Assembly (NCBI GenBank): GCA_009663005.1
Contig: CM018892.1
Span: forward strand, 6,342,393 to 6,352,392
Direction: 5' to 3'
DNA from: Actinidia chinensis
Taxonomy: Eukaryota; Streptophyta; Magnoliopsida; Ericales; Actinidiaceae
Length of the DNA: 10,000 bases
Below, one piece after another: positions 1-7,616 of the stretch. A model generated the notes under the pieces. That model saw only the letters and a list, made by a program, of their open reading frames with translations. It made no database searches and was not told the DNA's origin. Position 1 is the stretch's first letter. Each line of letters begins with the position of its first letter. A program made the translations under genes and the position numbers.

Positions 1-175
1 GTGTAAACCAAACAACAGTCTGAGGCTCCTTGGATCCATTCATCTTGAAGTGCGTTGGATCCCTGTTTAAATTCTTTCCCCCCCAACAAAACACAATCAC
101 CAACAAACACAATCATTCTAAAACCAAATCATCCCAACATACTCATTAGGTTTCCATTTACTTTTCTCTTTCTTT

Positions 176-262
176 TTTTATATCACAGTATCTCTCTCTC
201 CCTCTCTCTCACCCGAATCCCTCTCCTTTCTCTCACGCCATACTGTCTCTCTCTCTCTCTGT
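176..262 (+). promoter_or_regulatory. Pyrimidine-rich tract with TATAT in the 5' LTR (candidate core promoter)
   Basis: A T-run leads into TATATCAC (about 179-186), followed by a long CT-repeat stretch and then a sharp change to purine-rich sequence near 275. Plant core promoters often carry such pyrimidine patches close to the transcription start. The same arrangement lies at 7572-7616 in the 3' LTR. The alternative is a simple CT microsatellite without function. The CTATAAA box at 1335 is a competing promoter candidate. Confidence 0.3.
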
Positions 263-773
263 CGTGTGTCTAACCACAGAGGAAGAAAAATTGTAGTGTA
301 GAGTGTTAGATCGGGGTGAGTAGAGTGTGATTCAAGTGGTGATAAAAGAGAGATAAATTATCTACTCAACGAGGGCTTATTATGAGCTAATAATATCAGA
401 GATAGAGGATTTTGGATTATTCATCTCTTCAATTTTGAGCTTGATTGAGGTTAAAGGGGTAGTTGTTGTGGTTTTACTTTGGGTTTGTTGATTAATCGCT
501 TATACAAGTTATTTAAGACATATTTTGAATATTAAACTAAAATGGGAGAAACTTAATCATAATGAAAATGAGTAAACGAGGGTTACTTGTGGGAATTTTA
601 TATTAGATGTGTGATGATTGTGATATTTTGTTATTTCTATTATTTACATTAAAGCTGTGTTAGCAAGTTTGTAAATTTTCGGTATGTTGAATCTGGAAAT
701 GGTTTGAGACGACATGCTAGGATATACCAAGAATTAGATGGCTTGATAAGCCTGAAATGAAAAGTCCTAGATG

Positions 774-798
774 CTTTTTTTTTGTTTTTTTTTTTTTT
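774..798 (+). repeat. T-rich insertion specific to the 5' LTR
   Basis: Between CTAGATG and the block AACCGCGCGGG the 5' LTR has a run of about 25 bases that are nearly all T with a single G at 784. The 3' LTR passes directly from CTAGATGG to CACAATAACACC (about 8182-8199) with no T run. Because LTRs are copied identical at insertion, the run is either a later insertion or expansion, or a homopolymer error in the assembly. Confidence 0.65.
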
Positions 799-831
799 AT
801 TGCAACAATAACAACCGCGCGGGAGGATGTC

Positions 832-1009
832 GACCCTTCGTTAGGACCGAGAATGCGGCCGGAAATGGGTAGGTCAAACCTTCGGTGAAAATCGAGAAGT
901 AGGCCGGATATGGGGTTTATGTCAAAACCTTCGGTGAAAATCCGAGGAAGTAGGCGGATTTGCGGTAGTCAAACATTCGGTGAAGTCCGAGGAAGTAGGC
1001 CGGTTAGGT
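832..1009 (+). repeat. Tandem repeat, four ~40-49-bp units with hairpins (5' LTR copy)
   Basis: Four degenerate units run at about 832-874, 875-923, 924-970 and 971-1009. Each holds a CCTTCGGTGAAA-like half, a TCCGAGGAAGTAGG-like half and mostly a GGCCGG-containing end. CTTCGG/CCGAGG can form short imperfect stems inside each unit. The array is markedly GC-richer than the LTR around it. It matches the array at 8221-8412 of the 3' LTR, where the 46-bp period is clean. It may be an enhancer-like repeat in U3 or a structured segment of the transcript; which depends on where transcription starts. Units abut without unique spacers. Confidence 0.75.
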
Positions 1010-1334
1010 AGTAGCCTAGGGGGTCATCTTAAATATTGGAGTAAAGTTTGTGAGAAAAAAAATCAGATTTGAGAAACTGTTGATTTGAGAGAAAATTACA
1101 ACTTGCAAATGTGTATTTTGATATTGTTATTCAAAGAATCAAAATATTGCTTTTTGAGGAAAGCTGCGAATCAAGAATGTTGGATGGAGAAATTATGGAT
1201 TGAAATTAAAAGTAGATTTGGTATAAATGAAAGTAGATTCATTTGAACAGTTTTCATTATATGATTATGTATCATGAATTTTGGCTTGAAGCATCAAGTC
1301 CATTGCTAATCTTTTCAAGGTTAACTTACCTTTA

Positions 1335-1341
1335 CTATAAA
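1335..1341 (+). promoter_or_regulatory. CTATAAA box conserved in both LTRs (candidate TATA box)
   Basis: CTATAAA followed by TTAATT occurs here and, as CTATAAAAATTAATT, at 8755 in the 3' LTR. The surrounding sequence is conserved too (a CAAGGTTAACTTACC-like block before it and TTTATCCGGATTCGTGAGG after it). As a TATA box it would place R and U5 in the last 550 bp of the LTR. AT-rich DNA gives such matches by chance, so this is only a candidate. Confidence 0.3.
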
Positions 1342-1922
1342 TTAATTCAGGTACGGAAATTTATCCGGATTCGTGAGGCCATGTGGATGCCGTTGTATTT
1401 TTTTATAAATGTTTAATCTGAAAAAGTGTAATATTTATTGGCCCGATGTGGGTAAGGGAAAAGATTAGTAACTTAAATTATGCTTTGAGATTTTTTTTTT
1501 GAATGTTTAGAATTATATTTAAATATTAAATTATATTTGGGTTTAAATTGAAACATGTACAAATTTGAGATTTATAAAATAAAAAGCCATGTAAGGTTTA
1601 GAGGGTTAGAATGCAATTTTATAAATGGCATGCTTATGTCCAACAAATCATTACTTAACTTAATATTTTTTTTCTAAATACTATAAATAAAGAAAGACGG
1701 AAGGTTATATCGAGAAAGAAAAAAAAAAATCATATTGTTATATATATAATAATATTATTAAAAAGAGAAGAGAAAACTATATGGTGTATTAACCTATGAT
1801 CATGAAAGATAGAAAAGTAGATCTAACGGTGAGATGATGTACGATTTAAATAAAATTCAGTATTTGATGTAGTAGCTTTACGTGGCCGGGTCTTGGTTCT
1901 TTGACCGGGGGCGTGACAAACA

Positions 1923-1948
1923 TGGTATCAGAGCGCAGGTTCGATACC
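1923..1948 (+). other. Primer-binding site for initiator tRNA-Met
   Basis: TGGTATCAGAGC at 1923-1934 is the exact 12-base complement of the 3' end of plant initiator tRNA-Met, the usual minus-strand primer of this lineage. It begins four bases (AACA) after the LTR end. The complementarity continues as CAGGTT and CGAT over 1936-1944 but only after an extra G at 1935, with one T missing from the GTTTCG expected, again the one-base indel pattern seen throughout. It is not a tRNA gene: only the acceptor and T-arm complement is present. Confidence 0.92.
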
Positions 1949-2246
1949 TATGAGAGTGGGGTGGGTTAAGCCACAATTATTTTTGGTATGTGTCTATTAT
2001 AAGGAAAATCAGAGGGTATTATATGGGTAAATCAGTTTTCCAGCTTCAGTCACTACTGCCTGAAATAATGGCGAAAAGCTGCTGCGAAATACTGACAGTC
2101 ACTGTTCAATGTTCACTGGTAACCTAGAATTGTTATATCATGATTATACATGGTATCTTGCTATTGAGTACAGATGATGTAAAGTGTTATTGCTGAGTAT
2201 ATGTGGTATATGGTTTAATTAATTTACTTATGGCGTTGTGCAGAAC
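1935..2246 (+). other. Untranslated leader between PBS and gag, possible intron
   Basis: About 300 bases without coding potential separate the PBS from the first plausible gag ATG at 2247. The segment is T-rich from about 2125 and ends in TTGTGCAG (2236-2243), a good plant splice acceptor placed three bases before the ATG. A possible donor is the GTAACC at 2119-2124, which would define an intron of about 125 bases. Leader length and content are otherwise unremarkable for this lineage. The splicing idea is inference only. Confidence 0.6.
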
Positions 2247-3225
2247 ATGCCACCCGACAAGTAAGAGGATCGCGCGAGATCACTTACAGGAACACGCGGG
2301 GCCCGTGGAGTGCGCGGGGCTCGTGGAATCGTTGAAGAAGGGGATGGAAGAAAGAAAAATCACAAGAGTCAGTGATGGGGGGAGAGCTTAGAGAAAATGG
2401 GGAAGGTGTTACCACCTACGGTTTGGGGTGGCGCCGAAACTGAATTTATGCAAGGAGTGTTCACCGCCATCGAGCAAGTGGTGAGAAACACTGTGCAAAC
2501 TATGCAAATGCCAGTGAGAACGGCAGCAAGTAGGGCTACCCGGCCTAATGAAGGCCTTTCTTCAACTACGTCCACCAAACGTGCAAGGGAGAACCGGCTC
2601 CGTTAGATCGCGGAAGAAGTGGCTTGAACAAGGTCACAAGAGCGTTGGATTAAATCTGCGTGACTGCGGAAAAGACTGGGTGTTGTTTGCATCCTATCAC
2701 TGCAGGGGGGCATGCCCTCCAATGTGGAAGACATGGAGGAGGGTGCAAAAAGAAGTGGGGAGCCTTTCAGACGGATTTCCTGGATAAGTATTGTACGGAT
2801 ACGGCTAGGAGGCATTGAGAATGCGATTGAGTAATTTAGTTAAATGGGAGCATGAAGTGGCTCAAATACGAGGCCAAGTTTTACAGCTTGTCAAGGTTGG
2901 CCCAAAGCATTGTATCAACGGAAGCGGATCAAGCAAACAGTTTATGCGGGGCTTAGGCCCTCCATAAGAATAAGATTGCCGGAAAATTGATCAAAGTAGT
3001 TTCTACCCATGGGTTAGTGCGGCGGCAGCATGAGGAGACATTGAATGAGACTAGGCGATAACAAATCCGAATCTCAACGTGAAGGAACTAGCAACCAGTC
3101 GGAGGGGCGTTCTTTAAGAAGCCCAAGAGTTTTCTACACAGCAAAGTATAATGTTAGCTCTTCACCTAACAGGTCAGCAGTAGCAGTAGTTCATCAGACT
3201 CAGGACATCTCGGAGAGGGCCGACT

Positions 3226-3267
3226 TGTTTTGGTTTGTCACCAGTATGGCATCGGGGTATGGACTGC
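3226..3267 (+). other. First CCHC zinc knuckle of gag (two frameshifts inside)
   Basis: Codons for the CX2CX4HX4C pattern are all present but spread over frames: Cys at 3226-3228, Cys at 3236-3238 after one surplus T in the T run at 3234-3236, His at about 3251-3252 lacking one base, and Cys at 3265-3267. The aromatic, Gly and Asp positions usual for retroviral-type knuckles are also present. In the family this motif binds RNA for packaging. The intact residue spacing argues that the two frame breaks are recent or technical. Confidence 0.65.
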
Positions 3268-3358
3268 CACTGAAAGGGCAGTTGAGGCCGTCGCAATCAA
3301 GGGCACCAGTCACACAGCCCAAACACCGGATCAGACACAAGTTAGGGGACCACCTACT

Positions 3359-3401
3359 TGTTTTCAGTGTGGCAAAGTTGGACATATTCATGCGTCAGTG
3401 C
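3359..3401 (+). other. Second CCHC zinc knuckle of gag (one frameshift inside)
   Basis: CFQCGKVGH is read directly at 3359-3385 in one frame, and MRQC at 3390-3401 in another. Together they satisfy CX2CX4HX4C with one surplus base between His (3383-3385) and Met (3390). This is the more obvious of the two knuckles and lies about 130 bases after the first, as expected for the end of gag. Confidence 0.85.
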
Positions 3402-3649
3402 ATGCCAGAGAGGGAACAGTCAGGGAGTATGGGATGATGGCACAAACAACCTACTCGATCAGTTCAGGCATCAAAGGGCCACTCAAACTTTTACATCTAG
3501 CACACAGACTCAATCCAGTCAGACCACAGCTATGGCGCAGCGGGTCAGAGGACAGCAGGGGGGGACGTGTTTAGGCTATGCACAAAGCCAGTGGGACCAA
3601 GGGGGACAGCCAGGACAGCAGGAACAACACTTGGATACTCTATTGTCCG

Positions 3650-3965
3650 ACAGGTACTTTCTTGTGTTTAATTCGTGGGCTCGTGTTCTTTATCGACACG
3701 GGAGCAGCATCACATTCATTCATCGCATCATCTTTTCTTGGCATTGGGATTGTTGAAAATCGAAAGTGTTAGATTAAGTGCTTATATTAGACACCCCGTG
3801 GAGGAAAAGGAACAACTCTGAAACGGTTTGTAGATTTGGAAGTTGAGATCGCTGATTCGAGTTTGGTGTGACTTCATTGTGATAGAAATGACTTCTTTTG
3901 ACGTAATCATTGGTATGGATGGTGACTGACTATCAGGCCACTGAGTAGAGATTGGGTCCAGGCAT
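3650..3965 (+). pseudogene. pol: Retropepsin-like aspartic protease, frameshifted
   Basis: The protease releases the mature proteins from the polyprotein as a homodimer, each subunit giving one catalytic Asp. FIDTGAASHSFIASSFLG is read in one frame around 3689-3742, with the catalytic Asp at 3695-3697 in a D-T-G context. A second conserved patch, DVIIGMDG, is read at about 3901-3924 and corresponds to the C-terminal Ile/Gly-rich strand of plant Ty3/gypsy proteases. Between them the frame changes several times. An extra Ala codon seems to lie after DTGA (GCAGCA at 3704-3709); it may be natural. Confidence 0.85.
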
Positions 3966-4139
3966 CGGGTTGCTTTTGTACACCAGAGGGAGTTAGCTTT
4001 CATTCGATGGCGGCGAGGGATCGAGGTGGGGTTTGTTCCCTTCGTCCACTGATGTGCATAGGCAAGGGGATTTGAATTTTCTTTTATCAGCAGCTTGGTG
4101 CAATGAGGTAGAGTAGTTAGCGTGGCTTGGCCACAAGTT
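3966..4139 (+). pseudogene. Protease-RT linker of pol
   Basis: This interval encodes the spacer between protease and RT in broken frames. Short readable pieces such as RHRVAF (about 3965-3982) and VGFVP (about 4027-4041) agree in order with the linker of Tekay-type elements. No separate domain or start is visible. Confidence 0.5.
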
Positions 4140-4735
4140 GTTTGCGAATTTCGGATGTCTTTCCGGAACGATGTGACAGAATTACCACCACACGGGAGAT
4201 TGAGTTCTCCATTGCTCTTTTTTTTACAGGGGCCACCGCGCCTATCTCAGTACCACCGTATCGTTTTGACACCGGCGAGTTGACAGAGTTGAAAGTTCAA
4301 ATTCAAGACTTGTTGAAAGGGTTTTATCGAACGAGTGCTCAACAAGGGGTGCTTGGCCTTATTTGCTAAGAGAGATGGAGTCACTTAGAATGTGTTATTA
4401 GATTATCGAACGATTGAATCGTGTGACGATAAAGAAGAAGTATCCACTTCTGAGGAAGGATCGACGATTTATTTGACCAAGTGAAAGGGTTTCGAGCTGT
4501 TTCTCGAAAATAGGACTTGAGGTCGGGTTATCACCAGTTGAGAATTAAGGCGGAGACATTGCGAAAGACGGCCTTTTCGCTCACGATCACGGGCATTATG
4601 AGTTTTTGTGATGCCATTTGGTCTTACAAATGCACCAGCAGCTTTATGGAGATTTGAGGATGAATCGCATATTCAGATCCATATCTTGATCGTTTCGTGG
4701 TTGTGTTCGTAGACGACATATTGATTTACATCGCC
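4140..4735 (+). pseudogene. pol: Reverse transcriptase domain, frameshifted
   Basis: RT copies the element RNA into cDNA in the particle. Motifs appear in the correct order: REIEFSI (about 4194-4214), VPPYRFDTGELTELK (around 4250-4293), the fingers-to-palm motif with DLRSGYHQLRIKAETLRKTAF (about 4514-4576; motif A Asp at 4514-4516), MPFGLTNAPAA at 4611-4643, and DRFVVVFVDDILIY at 4688-4729 with the catalytic Asp pair at 4712-4717. All three catalytic aspartates are therefore encoded. The domain is nevertheless cut by stops and frame changes; for example, a surplus G puts a TAG immediately before the motif A Asp. The length of about 600 bases is normal for the family. Confidence 0.93.
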
Positions 4736-4959
4736 ATAGGTTGAGTCACATGAGGAGCATTTAAGGACAGTTATTGCAGCTCTTGGAAGCACCATTTGTA
4801 CGCAAAGCTTAGAGCAAGTGCGAGTTCTGGTGTATGAGGTAGAGTCTTGGTCTGGTTGTGTCAGGGAATGGAGAAGTGAGGAGTAGTAGTAAGAATAGAG
4901 GTGGATCGCGAAAATGACGGCAGTGATGAAGGCAGTGGATGAATTGGGAACGACCAAAG
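4736..4959 (+). pseudogene. RT thumb/connection region of pol, heavily frameshifted
   Basis: Between the active-site motif and RNase H the + strand can be read only in fragments, such as HEEHL (about 4748-4763) and WERPKT-like sequence straddling 4945. The order agrees with the RT connection region. A low-complexity, repeated GAGGAGTAGTAGTAAG stretch near 4876-4895 has no obvious counterpart and may be extra sequence. The minus-strand ORF over 4673-4957 is a shadow of this region. Confidence 0.6.
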
Positions 4960-5520
4960 ACCGTATTTGAGATTCGTAGTTTCTGGGGTTTAGCTGGTAC
5001 TACGGACGAAGTGTGGAGGACTTTTCACGTTAGCGGCAACCGATTATGACTCGACTTAGAGGAAGGAAATTCGTTTTGTTTTGGAGACGATACGTGCGAG
5101 CATTCTTTTCAGGAACTAAGAAGAGATGACTTCGGACGATTCTTGTAACTGAGCGAGGGTGTTTGTGAGCTATACAGTTGATTGCCGATGCTCCGTGATG
5201 GGTTGGGTGTGTGTTGATGCAGTGGGGTAAAGTGATGCGTTTATGGTTTCGTCAATTGAAGATGCATGAAACAAAATTAATCAAAATCATGAATTGGGAA
5301 CTTGCGCAGTTATCTTGGCATTGAAGAGTTGGAGACATTACTTGTATGGGAGCGGGTTTTTTTTGAAGTATTTTCAGAACATAAGAGCTTGAAATATCTG
5401 TTTACACAGAAAAGACTGAACTTGAGGCAGCGGAGTTTGGATGGAGTAGTACATGAGGACTTACGACTTCGAATTGCACTATCATCCAGGGAAGGCCACG
5501 TTGTGGCCGATGCTACTTAG
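4960..5520 (+). pseudogene. pol: RNase H domain (RT-type), frameshifted
   Basis: RNase H degrades the RNA strand of the RNA:cDNA hybrid. The pieces are FEIRS followed by FWGLAG around 4967-4997 (entry to the domain), GATGCTCCGTGATGGG near 5187 with the first acidic position, NHELGTCAVILALKSW and RHYLYG in frame from 5285 to about 5350 with the conserved Glu, and FSEHKSLKYLFTQK at about 5371-5412. Last comes the HYHPGK-like and ADA end at about 5477-5520. In the SEHK motif a Glu codon (GAA, 5377-5379) stands where the family has Asp. The end of the domain runs straight into the integrase linker. Confidence 0.88.
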
Positions 5521-5819
5521 TCGGAAATCTCTTAGCACGTTGGCGAGTATTCCATGGTGAGTGGAAAAATGCTTCAGGATACGGTGTGAGTTGACTTACT
5601 TACTCAACGAGAGGGTTGACTGGAGTTTGCTACGTTATTCCATTGTCTGCAGAGCCATCAACATTAGTAGGGTCATGAGCAAAACAGAAAGATGTGGAGG
5701 CAAGACTATTTGCGAACGAATTGCTAGAGGTGTAGGTCCAACAGATTGGATCTTTCCTGAGATCAGGTTTGAGGTAATAAGTCTAGATTATTCGTACCTT
5801 GTCTACTAGAGATGATATT
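5521..5819 (+). pseudogene. RNase H-integrase linker of pol
   Basis: The interval holds RKSLSTLASI at about 5522-5550 and IARGVGPTDWI at about 5720-5752, both in the order expected for the spacer before the integrase zinc domain in Tekay-type elements. The sequence between is frame-broken. No separate gene is visible; ORFs here are fragments of pol or shadows. Confidence 0.6.
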
Positions 5820-6760
5820 TTCGTGAGTTTCATTCATTCGCGAGTTCAGTTTCCTCCTGGAGGAACGAAGAGTATCAGGATTTGTGTCGCCAATTTTGGT
5901 GGAGGCGAATGAAGAAAGACGTGCATTGTTCGTTTCTAGATGTTGACTTGTCAGCAAGTGAAAGCCGAACATCAGAAACCGAAGCGGTTTGCTGCAACCA
6001 ATACCAAGTGCGGAGTGGAAATGGGGAACATATCAACTATGGACTTCGTTTACGGGTTGCCTAGGTAATTGAGAGGGGCATGACGCCGTTTTTGGGTGTT
6101 ATATAGTCGATCGTTTGACTAAATCCGCACATTTTCTCGCCATTAGTTATCAAATTCGGTAGAAGATATTGGAGTCATTTAAGTTCGCGAAATCGTTCGA
6201 CTTCATGGGTTCCAGTATCTATCGTTTCGGATTAGAGATCCGCCGTTGTAACATCGCTCTGTTGGAAGGGGATGCAATTGCCCTGGTTCGGATTGAGGCT
6301 TAGCACGGCATTCATCTAAGACTGACGGACAGATGAGCGTTCGCTATTCAGAGTTTGGAGGACATGCTATCGGGCCCAAATTTTTTTTTTGTTGGTGTAC
6401 TCGATTTGGGGGATCATGGGGAGGATCACTACACTTGGTGGAGTTCGCGTCTAAACAATAGTTAATCAGGCACGCATTGGAATGGCCCTTTTGAAGCTTG
6501 TATGGCAGACCTGTAGGTCACCCCGTTGTTGGACCGACGTTGGCGAGGCAGCACTTGCCAGACAGATTGGGTGCCGGGGATACAACCGAGAAAGAAAGTA
6601 AGTAGTTTTGATAGGAAGCGTTTACTCACTGGCAACAAAAGTAGTCAGAAGAAGAGTTTGCCGACCGGAGAAAACGATCATTTGGAGTTGCCTGTGGGGA
6701 TCACGTATTATTGAGGTTCACCTAAGAGGGGTTTATGCGCTTCGGGGCATAGCGGTAAGC
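5820..6760 (+). pseudogene. pol: Integrase: HHCC zinc domain and DDE catalytic core, frameshifted
   Basis: Integrase joins the cDNA ends to host DNA. The N-terminal zinc domain shows PGGTK near 5855-5871 and YQDLCRQFWWRRMKKDV read directly from 5873 to 5923. A CX2C pair sits at about 5940-5950, with one base missing between the Cys codons. The catalytic triad can be placed at Asp 6042-6044 (MDFVYGLP), Asp 6230-6232 (SIVSD) and Glu 6335-6337, after TDGQ at about 6322-6333. The second Asp and Glu are 105 bases apart, close to the DX35E spacing of the family once indels are allowed for. After the core come the AALARQ region (about 6547) and the KLSPRVIGPLRYLS segment (about 6751-6795). Frames change many times. 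Confidence 0.9.
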
Positions 6761-7138
6761 TATCACCAAGGGTCATTGGACCGTTGAGATACTTGTCGTA
6801 TGTTGGGGCAGTGGTCATACCGTCTGCCTTTGCCACCGAGGTTGGCCAATGTGCAACAATGTGTTCATGTTTCTATGTTGGAAATATGAGCATGAGCCTC
6901 ACACATTTGGATTGGGGTGATCTTGAATTGGGTTCAATGAGGATGTCACGTATGAGGAACGTCCTGATTCGTGGGTTGGACCGAGAGATCAAGTGTTGCT
7001 TGATGAGGAAAAGATATTCATGTTGGTGAAGGTTCGTGGCTTCATCATGGCGTAGAAGGAAGCCACGTGGGTGGAACGCGATCAGAGGTCGCGCCAACTA
7101 ATCCGGATCTTTTTTATCAATCAGGTACGTTTATTTAA
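6761..7138 (+). pseudogene. pol: Integrase C-terminus with chromodomain-like tail, end of pol
   Basis: This is the post-core region of integrase. It includes VGAVV at about 6800, a LDWGDLELG stretch around 6907-6933, EEKIFMLVKV at about 7005-7034, WLHHGVE from about 7038, and EATWVERD from about 7060. The final coding frame gives NPDLFYQSGTFI and stops at TAA 7136-7138. The two W-containing strands and the acidic ATW motif match the diverged (group II) chromodomain at the end of plant chromovirus integrases, which in studied relatives binds histone marks and biases insertion. That identification rests on order and motif likeness. One surplus G separates WLHHGVE from EATW. Confidence 0.7.
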
Positions 7139-7157
7139 TTCGTGACGAAATTGCCTT

Positions 7158-7169
7158 AAGTGGTGGAGG
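7158..7169 (+). other. Polypurine tract (plus-strand primer site)
   Basis: AAGTGGTGGAGG lies 19 bases after the pol stop and directly before the TG start of the 3' LTR. This is the position and near-consensus of the PPT of Tekay-like elements, whose RNA resists RNase H and primes plus-strand cDNA. Two T residues interrupt the purines. Confidence 0.75.
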
Positions 7170-7200
7170 TTGTTGTAAAGGTTTCAAAAAAATAGAGTAG

Positions 7201-7223
7201 ATATTATATATATATATATATAT
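7201..7223. repeat. (AT)n microsatellite near the 3' LTR start
   Basis: A nearly pure AT/TA run of about 23 bases starts 30 bases into the LTR and is followed by GTATGTA. It is a simple repeat; it could serve as a weak TATA-like site but nothing supports that. The matching part of the 5' LTR lies outside the window. Confidence 0.9.
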
Positions 7224-7571
7224 GTATGTAAACAAAAATGATATAAATAATAAATAAAGACCACATGTTAGTTAATGGAATCTAAATGTATTTTTAATGG
7301 GTCACATTGGGTAATTGGACTTATGAGGTAATGATGTGGGCTTATAGTGAGATTGGGGGTTAATTTGGATCCAAAAATAGATATTGTTGATTTGGTGTGT
7401 AAACCAAACACAGATATGAGGGCTCCTTGGATCCCTTATCGGAAAGTTACAGTTGGATCCCGTTTATTTTAAATTCTTTACCCACCCACAACACAATCAC
7501 CCACAAACACAATCATTCTAACAAAAGCATCCCAAAGCATACTCATATGTTTTCCCTTTACTTTTCTCTGT

Positions 7572-7616
7572 TCTTTTTTTTATATCACATTACTTCTCTC
7601 TCACTCTCTCTCACCC
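7572..7616 (+). promoter_or_regulatory. TATATC plus CT-rich tract in the 3' LTR (candidate core promoter)
   Basis: A T-run and TATATCACAT at 7581-7590 are followed by TCTCTCTCACTCTCTCTCACC. This is the counterpart of 176-262, in shorter form: a second CT block there is more broken here (about 7640-7665). Conservation between LTRs is expected by their origin and does not itself prove function. Confidence 0.3.

Larger units (their letters stand above)
1..1918 (+). repeat. 5' LTR, partial (left ~226 bp outside window)
   Basis: Base 1 corresponds to about base 7397 of the 3' LTR, and similarity continues to GTGACA at 1913-1918, just before the PBS spacer. The LTR should supply the promoter, transcription start and polyadenylation signals of the element. 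Recognisable blocks shared with the 3' copy are a CT-rich tract (about 191-262), a GC-rich tandem repeat (832-1009), a CTATAAA box (1335-1341) and a GC-rich end (1881-1918). The remainder is AT-rich with no coding potential. The copy differs from the 3' LTR by many one-base indels and by one T-rich insertion at 774-798. The short ORF over 55-273 is simply the translated CT-rich tract and not a gene. Confidence 0.93.
2247..3640 (+). pseudogene. gag: gag region: capsid-like domain and two CCHC zinc knuckles, frameshifted
   Basis: Gag would form the virus-like particle and bind element RNA. I place the start at the ATG at 2247 (ATGCCACCC) because it is the first ATG after the leader and is followed by arginine-rich coding sequence in another frame; the direct frame stops after five codons. 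Pieces seen include a segment at 2397-2606 (residues ...TEFMQGVFTAIEQ...), retrotransposon-gag-type sequence around 2750-2950 (FLDKY at about 2777, RLSNLV at about 2824) and a basic, Ser/Gln-rich linker at about 3050-3220. Two zinc knuckles lie at 3226-3267 and 3359-3401, followed by a Gln-rich tail. The longest open pieces are only about 130 codons, and frames switch at least six times. Typical gag of this lineage has about 350-450 residues, so the span is right. Gag and pol are probably one polyprotein. Confidence 0.82.

Noticed and set aside
55..273. 72-codon ORF in the 5' LTR
   Set aside because: It translates a CT microsatellite (Leu/Ser run); the 3' LTR copy does not keep the frame.
1923..1948. 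tRNA-Met gene fragment
   Set aside because: Only the complement of the tRNA 3' part is present, immediately after the LTR, which is the definition of a PBS.
4673..4957. Minus-strand 94-codon ORF
   Set aside because: It overlaps the RT active-site region and its connection, which are clearly coded on the + strand.
1919..7170. Env-like or extra antisense gene within the element
   Set aside because: The pol end at 7138 lies 19 bases before the PPT, leaving no room for an extra gene; antisense ORFs are all short shadows.
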